Assembly (NCBI GenBank): GCA_026874595.1
Contig: CM049308.1
Location: 46,755,327 to 46,819,326, forward strand
Origin: Sipunculus nudus
Lineage: Eukaryota; Annelida; Sipuncula; Golfingiida; Sipunculidae
DNA: 64,000 bases
Direction of reading: 5' to 3'
Shown here: positions 47,405-59,152 of the stretch, in pieces
Layout of the letters: each line of letters opens with the position of its first letter
Numbering within the stretch: the stretch's first letter is position 1
The notes under the pieces: generated by a model
What the model saw: only the letters and a program-made list of their open reading frames with translations
What the model was told of the DNA's origin: nothing
Database searches by the model: none
Translations under genes and position numbers: made by a program

Positions 47405-50076
47405 TTTTTTAGCTCAGCTGACTATAAGTCATCTGAGCTATAGTCCTGGTCCATTGTCCATTGTCCGTCGTCCGTCCGTCTGTCCGGCCGGCCGGCCGTC
47501 GTTCCGTCCGGATGTCCGTCCATAAGTCTGGCATGTTTCAACACCATTGGACCTATGAATCTGAAATTCGCCATACAGTTAATTGTCCTCAAAATCTCCT
47601 ACCATGCCGAAAATTGGGTCAATAGGACTTCATTCCTTTGAGAAATTAAGGAAAAACCTCAATTTTGTATTAGAAATCTATTTTCACACTTCAGGGCTGC
47701 CTAATATCAAAACCACTCATCTGGTTTTCTTCATATTTACCATAAATATTCCTATATATAGTTCCTATGTACATGCCAGAAATTAAGTCTGTATTATTTA
47801 ATTTGTAAAAGTTATGGGCCCAAACATAATGGACTTTGTAAAAAAATCAGGAAAGATATTTGGTCATTTAAGACCAAAAGTGTAGGGACTTTTATTTAGT
47901 AATACAACTTTAATTGATCAAAATTTAATTGTATACCCAAAATTAGATCAAATTCTTTTAAATTTTTTTAAATATTAACAAAAATAAAAAATTGGTACCT
48001 TAAATTTTGCCCAACTTTGACCATGGCACGTTTTTTTCCTGTAAGTACTGTGGATTTAATTTTCTCAGCATGTTTTGTTAGCATTTTGTCTGTTAACACC
48101 AAAAATTTGAAACCAGTTGATAAAAAACTGTAGATTTTATTCAAGTTTTCAAGCACCATGTATTATATTGTTTACATCAAGCTAGTGTTATGCAGTTTGC
48201 TAGAGCTCAGCTCCCTAGCTTCAGCTCTAAGTTCCTTAAATTTGGCATACAGTTAGATGTCTCCAAAATCCCCTACCATGCCAAGAATTTGATCACTAGG
48301 ACCAAATTCCTTCAAGATATTAATGAAAAACTTCATTTTTCCATTAATAACCCATTGTAACACTTTAAGACTGCCTAATATCAAAACCACTGATCTGACT
48401 TTGATCATATATAATATACATATTTCTATACATTCGCTATGCACATGCCAGAAATGATGTCAGTATTGCGTAATTTTTTTAAGTTATGGGCCCAAACATA
48501 ATGCACTTTTTAAAAAATCAAGAAATATATTTACTCCCTTAACAAGAGGGTTGCTGAAGCTAGAGATTTTTTGTCAGGGATGTAACATTATTTAATCAAG
48601 ATTCAATTGAATACCAAAAATTAGTTCTGAATTTTTACAAGTTATAAGTATAAAATTAGTATATTAAATTTTGCCCAACTTTGACCATGGCACGTTTGTT
48701 TCCTGAGAGCACTGTTGATATAATTTTCATATCATGCACACATAAGGATTTCATCTTTGTAGTTTAGAAAGCTGAAAGAAATTGGCCAAATATTGTTTTT
48801 TTATTAATGTTTTTATGAGACCATGTCAGACCCAAGCTCAAGCCAGCCCCTCTTCAGTCACATGTATGTTGACCTTGTTGACCTTTCATCAGATTATGCA
48901 TGCTTGAGCGAAGCATACACTGGGGCAGCCAGGCAGCTAATGCCCAGCCACAGTTGATCAAGGTGTCCAACCCAACTCATCTAGTAGTTGTTTTGAAAAA
49001 CAACATAACAATAAACAATAAATTAATAATTTTGTATTGGTTTTTTATAACAAATTAAATAAAGATTAATAGAAAAGGAATTTGTTAGTTGATGAGTAAC
49101 AGAAAATTAACTTGCAGTTACTGATGATGTAAGAATCTTGTATGGATGGATAGAATGTCAATGTCAATGTTATTCCAAATAACACCATGCAGTCAGCTAT
49201 GGTATTTTTCAGTTAAATTTTAATAATAAAAGAGAAAATCATATTATTCATTACTAATCATTAGGGATCATATGAAGGAAATTAATGATAGACAAAGATG
49301 CAGTTGATAATATTAATCTAGATTCCTACTGTGTCTAGTGTGTAGATTGATGTGAAAGTAGTCCAAAGTGAATATATTACATTTATTTTTTTTAATACAA
49401 ATAAAAGCCATAAAACCAGGTACTTATGATCATAATTTAAATTGTGAATTTTATATATTCTGGATTCTCAACATCATTATTTGGCTAAAACTGAATAAAT
49501 ACTAGACATGGTGCGAATGCTTTGCAAATGTATTTGAATACGAATATGAATATGTACTGCATTAAAAAATTTTATTGCATAAGAATGGGAATTTAGGTAA
49601 AAATGAAAGTATTTGAATACCAGTCCAAATACTTTCAAAATGTATTCATGAATGCATTCATGAATATATTCTATAATATTATTTCAATAATCATTTCAGT
49701 TATATTTTATTTTTAAAAATCATTTGATTTTCTTATTATTTTTTTTAATAAAAATTATATTGGAACAATATTTGTTATTAAATTTTAATAAATAGTTAAA
49801 CTCTTTTATTATATGTGCTGCTTATAAGTTATATGGCCTTATATGGCCAAGTCAAAATCTGTGTGACAATAGCACTCCATTTGTTAATAAAATAAATGAA
49901 ATCAATCCTCTTCCCTGTCTCCAAAGATACTATCAAAATCATACATAAGCTAAACACCAACAACTCATAATAAAGCTTATATTTATTACCACACAAAACC
50001 AGCATGTGCCTCTTTCCCAAATCATATTTTTTATCATATATAACAGCTGAGCACCGTGACCCATGGGTCCCTTGTT
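47405..50076 (+). mobile_element. Family A element with A-2 core (about 2.7 kb)
   Basis: Left end TTTTTTAGCTCAGCTGACTA, GTCY/GGCC run, both core halves, the 'GATTATGCATGCTTGAGCG' segment, and right end AACAGCTGAGCACCGTGACC, CATGGGTCCCTTGTT. Slightly more diverged than the 10294/44339/53231 group. The right end abuts the left end of an E element with no gap. Confidence 0.75.
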
Positions 50077-51185
50077 AGTGAACCTGTGAACTAATGCGAT
50101 GGTGTGGCGTCGTCTGTACGTTAACCCGTACTATTTCGAAAATGACTTTAGGTAGCATCGTGAAATTAATTGCAAAAATTATCCATCTGAAAAATTCTGC
50201 ATTTTCTTAGCTAAAAAAGATTTTAAAATCTTTTGCTCCGAAATAGTCAAGCAAAATTGTTCAATATTTCACAGAAATAATCTATTAAACCATCTCTCTC
50301 AAGTTTGTTTGAATGGTACAAGTTTGGTGAATTTTGGCCGAGTTACAGGAAGTTGAACTTAGTCATCTGTCCAAAAAAGGCATACTAAAATGACAGCCTC
50401 AGAAACGGCCGGAGCTATCATCAGCAAATTTTATGTCAGTGTTGGTCACATGAGTTATATATGAAGTTCAGATATTGTTGGTGCCACCTGCATTGACCTT
50501 TTTATGTACGGGGGTCATTGGTCATCTGTACATTAACCCATAATTTCTCAGGAATAGCAGGAGCTACCATCCCCAGATTTCATGCAATAATCTGTCACAT
50601 ATCAAATGTTGTGGGATTCAGCTTATTATATTGCTATCTGTATTTATCTGTATGATCCCAGAAGCAAGCCCTCTCAAGTTTTTTCAGATGGTTTGCTTTT
50701 GATAAATTTAAGTGGAGTTACACGAATTTTAACAGTCATCTGGCCAAGTAAGCATACTGACATAATAATCTCAGAATGTTGGTGAAATTGACTCATATTT
50801 GAAGTTGCAGATTTTGTGGTACCACCTACATTGACCTGTTTTTTATATGCAAAAACCTTATAATTTTAGCCTCTTTCAGCATAAAATGTTTATGAATCAT
50901 TCATCATTCAATTTTTCAAAAGAATTATCCTAGGACATGGTTCTTTCAATCATATCAGAAAAGCTTAAGTTGGTCTTATGGCCATTATCATGTCTATTTC
51001 AAACTGAGGACTGCAAAACTGTTCATCTACAAAATTATTGTTTCAATTATAACTTCTGTAACATTGCACAAAAATTATTCATAGGTGGCCTTTGTTCAAG
51101 TTTACATGAATGATTTTTGGCAGAATTATTAGACCTTTAACAATGAAAGGACTGCATCTTTTATTATTCTAGATATTTTGATAAA
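50075..51185 (+). mobile_element. Family E-like element, right end uncertain
   Basis: Left hairpin TTAGTGAACCTGTGAACTAA, then 'GCGATGGTGTGGCGTCGTC'. The core has several units of about 200-250 bp ('AATATTTCACAGAAATAATC', 'GGCCGAGTTACAGGAAGTTG', 'GGAGCTATCATCAGCAAATT'). No right terminus is recognised; repeat similarity fades near 51185. Confidence 0.5.
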
Positions 51186-51295
51186 AAGTTTATGAATATG
51201 TCAGCTTGAAAAAAAAAAGGCATTTTAGCTAGTGTCTTTCAGTATGTGTAAACAGATTTACCAACAGGCCATGATTGTGTCTGTATCTTTAAATA

Positions 51296-51845
51296 GGTTG
51301 CGAAACTGCTTCACTCCAAAGGCAGCGGAAATCGTGTGCTTCTAAAGAAGCAACTGATTTTCACGCTGCCAGCTTTGACCAATCATGATATATTTAGACA
51401 CCAGATGGCGGTTCGTTGTCTGCTGAAAGTAATGTGCGTATGATGTGACAAGTAGCCAACCAGATGGAAATAAACCAACACTCGACATGCATCCTGGCTC
51501 CGCCCATAGCTGTGCTTCAGGCGCCACTTTATATCAGTTTACGGTCAATTTTAATTGCTCCCTTTGTATTCTTGCATCATCGACCAATTCGATTATGACA
51601 TTATGACCGTGTTAGCGTAGACATGTATCTGTTGTCTGCAGAACTGAAACCAGCCAGCGAGGTGTGCACGCAGCCTAAGTCTTTGTTGTTATGTTTCGTT
51701 TGAATTACAGCTCACCGGCCGAGCATGTCATGTGCCCAAGGCCCTAAGCAAACCAGGTCTGGGGCATTTCTCTCTGAGCCTGTGGTTACCGGGGCGATGA
51801 GCTGTTACTCAAAACGAAATAAACAAGATTTTCTCTGTGTATTCC
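51296..51845. other. GC-richer, CpG-containing island, promoter-like, unknown
   Basis: This stands out from the AT-rich surroundings and matches no other part of the window. It has a GC-box-like GGCTCCGCCCA near 51498, a TATA-like CACTTTATATCAG near 51523, splice-like TTGAATTACAG/CTC near 51708 and AAATAAAC near 51820. No convincing open frame. It could be a promoter or first exon of a noncoding RNA, a single-copy transposon, or simply unique intron. Confidence 0.3.
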
Positions 51846-52019
51846 TCGCTTGGCTCTGTCTTCCAGCACAGGGTCTCATCTGATTGGACAAAATTACAGT
51901 GCTCCCTTTTGGTGTTGCAATTCAGGATACCAGGTCATAACAAACAGCGCTTACGATATAGGAAGTAGGCCTATAGTTAAAGCGCTGTGTAAAGAGCGTA
52001 AGAAACTGCCAACTGTTTC

Positions 52020-52620
52020 AGATTTGGCAACAGATCAAGAGTTCATTCAGTGCAGCCAGATATAGGTCAAGAGTTCATTCAGTGCAGCCAAGCACAAGGC
52101 ATATGATCACCTCATGGTTGACATGTGAACACCTCATGGGCACCATGTGATCACTTCATGGGTGTGGGGCAGGGCCCCTGCATGAGCTTATGCAATGGTG
52201 TGGCTACTGTTTCAGATTTGGCAACAGGCTAGAGGTCAGTCTGGATCTATTTATAGCTTTGGCAGACTGCCAACTGTAAATATCAGATTAGGCAACAGGT
52301 CAAGAGTTCACTCAGTGCAGCCAGGTATGGGTCAGGAGTTCATTCAGTGCAGAAGCTGCATTCTATTTATAGCATTGGCAGACTGCCCACTGCACCAGAT
52401 TTAGCACCAAAGCTCAGCCTGGATCTATTTATAGCATTGGCAGACTGCCAACTGTGTCAGATTATGCAACAGGTCAAGAGTTCACTCAGTGGAGCCAGGT
52501 ACAGGTCAAAAGTGCTTTCAATCTAGGCAGGTGCAGGTTATGAGTTCACTCAGTGCAGTAGCCTGAGCCAGCAAATTTGTCACAGTTCACTCAGGACAAC
52601 TGCCTTTCTAACCTAAGCCT
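52020..52620 (+). repeat. Compound minisatellite
   Basis: Interleaved copies of 'GTCAAGAGTTCATTCAGTGC', 'TATTTATAGCATTGGCAGAC' and 'TGCCAACTGT', each present three or more times in varying spacing. The frame at 52195 is a repeat translation. Confidence 0.65.
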
Positions 52621-52639
52621 GGTCATTCCATGCATCAGA

Positions 52640-53010
52640 CTCAAGGTAAGTTTCATGTATTGGCCTGATATTTTGACCTGTCTATGTGTCTTTGATGGCT
52701 TTCTCGTTCACTAGACAGGTGTTGCCACCTACAATGACTTTTGCACAGTGTATGTGCCTGCTTATTTCTACAGAGGAAATTTTGATATATCAGCCTGAAA
52801 TTGGGCATATATATACATATTGAATAGATTTGTCGTATACAAGACTGGTGGTGCCACTTACAATAATTTTTGCACAGTGTATGTGCCTGCTTATTTCTAC
52901 AGAGGAATTTGATATATCAGCCTGAAATTGGGCATATACATATCGAATAGCTGTGTCGTATACAAGACTGGTGGTGCCAGTTACAATCATTTTTGTGTTG
53001 TGTGCACCCA
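52640..53010 (+). repeat. Tandem repeat of about 120 bp, B-core-like
   Basis: Two to three units containing 'TTTTGCACAGTGTATGTGCC', 'TGATATATCAGCCTGAAATT' and 'ACTGGTGGTGCCA' (a decayed palindrome). The phrases resemble the B core. No element ends are present. Confidence 0.55.
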
Positions 53011-53230
53011 TGCAAGAATTACAGCAGTGATGTTTGTGTAATTGCTTCTTATTCAAAATGTTTAGTACTTGCATTGTTCATATACATGAAAAGTATTGGT
53101 CCAGCATTGAAGCATTATACCTGGTGTATATCCATATGCACAGGTTCGCTTTAGGCCTGTATGCCTTGTTTTTAAGTTTTCATATGTGAAAAAAAAGTTC
53201 GTTAGCAAAACACGTTTTTTTATAATAGAG

Positions 53231-55829
53231 TTTTTAGCTCAGCTGACTATAAGTCGTCTGAGCTATAGTCGTGGTCCATTGTCCGTCGTCCGTCCGTCCG
53301 TCGGTAGATGTGGCACGATTTGAAACTGTAAGACCTAGGAATCCGAAATTCGGCATAATGTTAGATGTCCCCAAGATCTCCTACCAAGCCGAAAACTGGG
53401 TCTTTGCGACTTCGTTCCTTCGAGATATGAAGGAAAAACCTCAATTTTTTATTAAAAACCTATTTTCACACTTCAGGACAGCCTCATATCAAAACCACTC
53501 ATTGGTTTTTCCTCATATTTTACATAAATATTCCTCTATATATTTCCTATGTACATGCCAGAAATTATGTCTGTATTATATAATTTTAAAAAGTTATGGG
53601 CCCAAACATAATGCATTTTGTAAAAAATCAGGAAAGATATTTGTTCACTTAACACGAAACATGTTAAAGCTATGGACTTTTTTTCCAGTAATATAACTTT
53701 AATTGATCAAAATTTAATTGTATACCAAAAATTAGATCAAAATCTGTTAATTTATTTTAAATATTGGCAAAAATATAAAATTGGTACCTTAAATTTTGCC
53801 CAAGTTTGACCGTGGCACTTTTTTTCATGTAAGTACTGTAGAGTTAATTTTCACAGCATGTTTTTGTTAGCATTTGTCTGTTAACACCAAAAATTTGAAA
53901 CCAGTTGATCAAAAACTGTAGATTTTATTCAAGTTTTCAAGCACCATGTATTATATTGTTTACATCTTGCAAGAAATCAGCTCCCCAGCTTCAGCTCTCA
54001 GTTCCTAAAATTTGGTATATAATTAGATGTTTCCAAAATCCCAACATGCCAAGAATTTGGTCACTAGGACTTATTACCTTCGAGATATTAATGAAAAACT
54101 TCATTTTTCCATTAAAAACCCATTGTTACCCTTCAAGACTGCCTAATATCAAAATCACTGATCTGACTGTAATCATAAATAATATACATATTTTTCATTC
54201 TCTATGCACATGCCAGAATGATGTCAGTATTGCGTAATTGTTTTAAGTTATGAGCCCAAACATAATGCACTTTGTAAAAATTCAAGAAATATATTTACTC
54301 CCTTAACAAGGGGATTGCTGAAGCTAGAGATTTTTGTCAGGGATGTAACATTATTTTATCAAGATTCAATTAAATACCCAAAATTAGTTCAGAATTTTTC
54401 AAATTTTATAAGTTATTAGTATAAATATAAAATTAGTACCTTAAATTTTGCCCAACTTTGACCATGGCACGTTTGTTTCCTGTGAGCACTGTTGATATAA
54501 TTTTCATATCATGCACACATAAGGATTTCAGCTTCGTAGTTTAGAAAGCTGACAAAAATTGGCCAAAAATTGTAGCTTTTATTAATGTTTTTATGATACC
54601 ATGTCAGACCTTGGCTCTCTCAAGCCCCTCTTGAGTCACCTGTATGTTGACCTTGTTGAACTTTTAGCAAATTATGCATACTTGAAATGAAACATACACT
54701 GGGGCAGCCAGGCAGCTTATGGACAGCCACAGTTGATCCAGGTGTCCAACCCAACTCATCTAGTAGTTTTGACCAACAACATAACAATAAACAATAAATT
54801 AATAAATTTTTATTGGTTTTTAATAACAAATTAAAGAAAAATAGAAAAGGAATTTGTTAGTGTATAATAACAGGAAATTAACTTGCAGTTACTGATGATA
54901 TAAGAATCTTGTATCGATGGATAGAATGTCACATATTCCAAATAACACCATGCAGTCACATATGGGATTTTTCAGTTCAATTTAATGATAAAAAAGTAAA
55001 TCATATTATTCATTACTAATCATTAGGGATCCAATGAAGGAAATAAATGATAGACAAAGATGCAGTTGATAATATTAATCTAGATGTCTACTGTGTCTAG
55101 TGTGTACATTGATGTGAAATTAGTCCAAAATGAATATATTACATTTATTTTTTTTTAATATAAATAAAAGCCATAAAACCAGGTACTTATGATCATTATT
55201 TAAATGTGTGAATTTGGTATATTCTGGATTCTCAACATCATTGTTTGGTGAAAACTGAATAAATACCAGACATGGTGCGAATACTTTGCAATTGTATTTA
55301 AATACGAATATGAATATGTACTCCATTATAAAATTTTTTTGCATAAAGGATGGGAATTCAGGTAAAAATGAAATTATATGAATACCAGTTAAAATACTTT
55401 CAAAATGTATTCATAAATGCATTCATGAATATATTCTTTAATATTATTTTAATAATCATTTCAGTTATATTTCATTTTAAAAAATCATACGATTCTCTTA
55501 TTATTTTTAATAAAAATTATATTTGGGACAATATTTGTATTTTATTTTAATAAATAGTTAAACTCTTATATTATATGTTCTGCTTATAACTTATATTGCC
55601 AAGTCAAAATCTGTGTGACAGTAGTTCTCCATGTGTTAATAAAATAAATGAAATCAATCCTCTTCCCTGTCTCCAAAGGTACTATCAAAATCATACATAA
55701 GCTAAACAACTACAACTCATAATAAAGCTTATATTTATAACCACGCAAAACCAGCATGTGCCTCATTTTAAATTCATATTTTTTTATCATATATAACAGC
55801 TGAGTGCCGTGACCCATAGGTCCCTTGTT
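53231..55829 (+). mobile_element. Family A element with A-2 core (2.6 kb, full length)
   Basis: Left end TTTTTAGCTCAGCTGACTA, short GTCC run, both core halves, AT-rich tail with 'GGGAATTCAGGTAAAAATG', and right end AACAGCTGAGTGCCGTGACC, CATAGGTCCCTTGTT. The 141-aa frame starting in the microsatellite at 53271 is the longest in the window but is in the shared repeat core, not conserved as a frame in sibling copies, and is not considered a gene. Confidence 0.8.
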
Positions 55830-55916
55830 ATTATCAGATTTCCTGGGGTGGTTAATATATATGTAAAAATATCATAACAGGGTTTCAGTTTTAGCATATA
55901 AATATACAGTCAAGCC

Positions 55917-56649
55917 TGCTTATTGTCATGTCGGTTGTGCATGCATGAATTATGATAATAACCGGGATGTGACATTATAAGGGCTTCAACATGGATGCCC
56001 TTTTGAGTCATAGAAGAAGCCTTATATCTCAAATGAAATTAAATAAATCATCAATAAAAAGAAACCAGAAACGTTTATAAATATTTTTATTGCACAACGG
56101 CATATCTAATTACGTTTATGCGCACCTGACAATTTATTTCCTGTGAGTTTTGTGCTGCATGCCACAATATCTGAAAAAAAATCCGACTTGCCAACAGAAA
56201 GAGACGTAGCATCTCGGTCATGAGGTCAAATGTCTGGAAATATGCGGCACAGTTATAACGTTATGCGTAGGCAAATTATTTACTAGATAATTATTTCCCC
56301 GACTATTGCCCCTTATTTTCCAGATATCTTCTTAATGACTCAAACTTCCATGGTCGTCGTTATGATAGGACTGTTGGGGGAGCGTGCATAGTCATGCCAA
56401 TGTCAACTTTCTGTAGTTTCGCCGCGACTGAGGTTTTGGACAGGGTATCTCCTCGAGTGCTCACAAACCCTCTAGGTTTTCGTGGAGCCTTAAAGGGGAT
56501 TTCAAGTCATAAGCAACGTTTAGAGCTCATGCTTCATATCATCTCGGCGAAACGTCACAGAGGTGTGAACCACAGCCTTGCAAAGGAGATTTGTGTGACA
56601 ACAAACGGGATTTTCTATTAACCGATATGACACAAAGTGGGCTCGACTG
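55917..56649. mobile_element. Pogo/Tc1-mariner-like MITE
   Basis: Terminal inverted repeats of about 30 bp: left CAGTCAAGCCTGCTTATTGT, right (reversed) CAGTCGAGCCCACTTTGTGT, both leading to a TCATxTCGGTT. Flanked by TA on both sides (55915-55916, 56650-56651), the usual Tc1/mariner duplication. At 733 bp with no transposase it is non-autonomous. The CAGTCGAGCC start is typical of pogo/Tigger-type ends. The 75-aa frame at 56394 has no recognised relatives. Confidence 0.7.

Positions 56650-56651
<2 letters not shown>

Positions 56652-56688
<37 letters not shown>
56652..56688. repeat. AT microsatellite
   Basis: About 36 bp of alternating AT immediately after the MITE; a small hairpin (GGCCTA/TAGGCC) lies near 56732. 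Confidence 0.9.
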
Positions 56689-56899
56689 CTCTGGAGAAAA
56701 CAACACTAAAAATTAACTCTGGCCTAGTCTGTAGGCCATAGAGCACTTTACATCGGAGGGTAACACTACCTTCTATATATATATATTTAATAATCCCCCA
56801 CTTTTGTTATCAGGTTATGACATTATGGCCGTGATAACATTAATTTGTTCAACTAATCAATCTGACCAGGTTGACGATGTACACAATAGGGTAATTAAT

Positions 56900-58714
56900 T
56901 GTATCCCCAGACAAAGGCGGGATACTATGGTTTCATGACGGTTCCGCCGCCGCAGAAAAACCTTGTGAGCGGGTTTAACTAAAAAAATATTCACTGATCT
57001 TTTTCAAACTTTACATTTGTATAGTTATAGGTAAGGAGACGAAGCCTATTTAAAATGGGGTCATGACCTATGCGAGGAGAGTGACCTTGACCTTGAATAG
57101 GTCTATTTTTCCTGAAAATAACACAAATTCTTAAACATCTCAAGTAAGCTTGCATGGACTGGTCCAAAAATCATGGTGACCGAAGATCTTGGATAGCCTT
57201 GTGATATACCGGAAACTGGTGGCGCCACCAAATATCCTTTTCTTGTTTTTACGCCTTTTAATACCCCCATAATTGCCACTTGACAGTACTGTAAGCATTA
57301 TAAGTCAAAAACTATTGGACAGATTTCTTTCATATTATGCACATGTAGAGAGATTGGTTATGGGATGAGGTCTATTTACATTTGGGTCATGACCTTTAGT
57401 GTGTCCATATTTGGTGAAAATCACACACCTCTTATGATATCTCCAGTGTTCATCCCAGGTCTTCCATCTTGAATATATAGCTCACTTGCCAATAGTGGAT
57501 AATCCATATCAATTTTGAGGTCACAAGGTCAAAGGTCAAGGCCACAGGAGCTATCTGTAAAAAAAATTAGTTTCTGGATGATAATTCCTGCTTTTATTGA
57601 TGTATTGATTTCAAACTTGACTAATATATGACCCATTGAAAAAGCAGGACTCCAATTGATTTTGGGGTCATGAGGTCAAAGGTCAGGGTCACAGGACACA
57701 TCTTTAAAAAGATTGTGGATGCATTTTCAGCCAAACATTTCGTCTCAGACCTTTCATCTTGCACATATAGTTCATCTGCCAAAAGAGTAACACCCCTATC
57801 AATTTTGAGGTCACAAGGTCAAAGGTGAAGGCCACAGGAGCCATCTGTCTAAAAATTAGTTTCTGGATGATAATTCCTGCTTTTATTTATGTATTGATTT
57901 CAAACTTGACTAATATATGTCCCATTGAAAAAGCAGGACTCCAGTTGATTTTGGGGTCATGAGGTCAAAGGTCAAGGTCACAGGACACATCTTTAAAAAG
58001 ATGTGGATGCATTTTCAGCCAAACATTTCATCTCAGATCTTTCATCTTGCACATATAAGTCACCTGCCAAGAGAGGAAGACCCCTATCAATTTTGAGGTC
58101 TCAAGGTCAAAGGTGAAGGTCACAGGAGCCATCTGTCCAAAAATTAGTTTCTGGATGATAATTCCTGCTTTTATTAATGTATAGATTTCAAACTTAACTT
58201 GTATATGTCCCATTGGAAAAGCAAGACTCGAATTGATTTTGGGGTCATGAGGTCAAAGGTCAAGGTCACAGGATACATCTTTAAAAAGATTGTGGATGCA
58301 AGGGATACTATGGTTTCATGACGGTCCCCCACAGAAAAATCTTGTGAGCAAGATAACTAAAAAAAATTTCTTTATCAAACTTTACATATGTATAGATATA
58401 GGTAAGAGGAGGAAGCCTATTTATAATGGGGTCATGACCTTTGCTAAGAGTGACCTTGACCTTGAATAGGTCCATTTCTGCCGAAAATTACACAAACTCT
58501 TAAATAACTCAAGATCGTTTGCATGGATTGGTCCCAAAATCAAGGTGACAGAAGATCTTGGATAGCCTTGTGATGTGCCAAAAAGTCAAGGTCACAGGAC
58601 CAACATCTTCAAAAAGATTGTGGATCAGTATATGCTGCTAAAAATGGGGGCCTATTCTTAAAGGGGGGGGGCGTACTATGTCTGGGGATTCTGCAGTGCC
58701 AAGAAATGTCTAGT
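56900..58714 (+). mobile_element. Family C element, internally rearranged
   Basis: Left end TGTATCCCCAGACAAAG, CCGCCGCCGC, palindrome GGTGGCGCCACC near 57219, then C core units (near 57560, 57850, 58140) with AGGTCAAAGGTCAAGGTCA. Near 58300 a second, partial left portion ('GGGATACTATGGTTTCATG') begins and runs to a right end GTCTGGGGATTCTGCAGTGC, ending AAATGTCTAGT. So two C copies appear fused, or one has recombined. Confidence 0.7.
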
Positions 58715-59152
58715 TAACTAAGGAAACCACCAGGCAATTATTCCTCCCTTGGCTCAAGTTGTTTAGAGAGTAATTAAGTGTATCACAGATAATTTCATAA
58801 GAGAATCAATGACCCGGCATAACAACCCAAGTGCTGCTGCCCACAACGCCATCTACCAACTGACAATGACATTAAATGAGGTCAGTCGAATCATCCACGG
58901 TCGTGCATATTTCAGTTCACAATCAACAATTTTCTTTTTTTCATTTAAAGGTTTACTTTAAGTATTTGAAATTATGACAGTAAATAAAACCTGTTATGTT
59001 TTCATATGCCTAATTTGATACAGTTCATTGAGTATACACTTTGTTTACATAAAATCCATTATTATCACTCACCGTCAGCCAACATACGATGACCAATGTG
59101 ATGGGAAATATAGATTGGAATCATGCTTCCATGTATAATACGCACCAATGTT
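58715..59152. other. Unassigned stretch between C and E elements
   Basis: No repeat match or gene was found. The piece 58790-58880 ('CAATGACCCGGCATAACAAC', 'CCACAACGCCATCTACCAAC') is less AT-rich and might be unique sequence or a decayed coding fragment; I see no splice sites or family resemblance. Confidence 0.3.

Noticed and set aside
53271-53696. 141-aa plus-strand open frame, the longest in the window
   Set aside because: It starts in the GTCC microsatellite of an A element and runs through the A-2 core; the sibling copies do not keep the frame open, and the sequence has no family resemblance.
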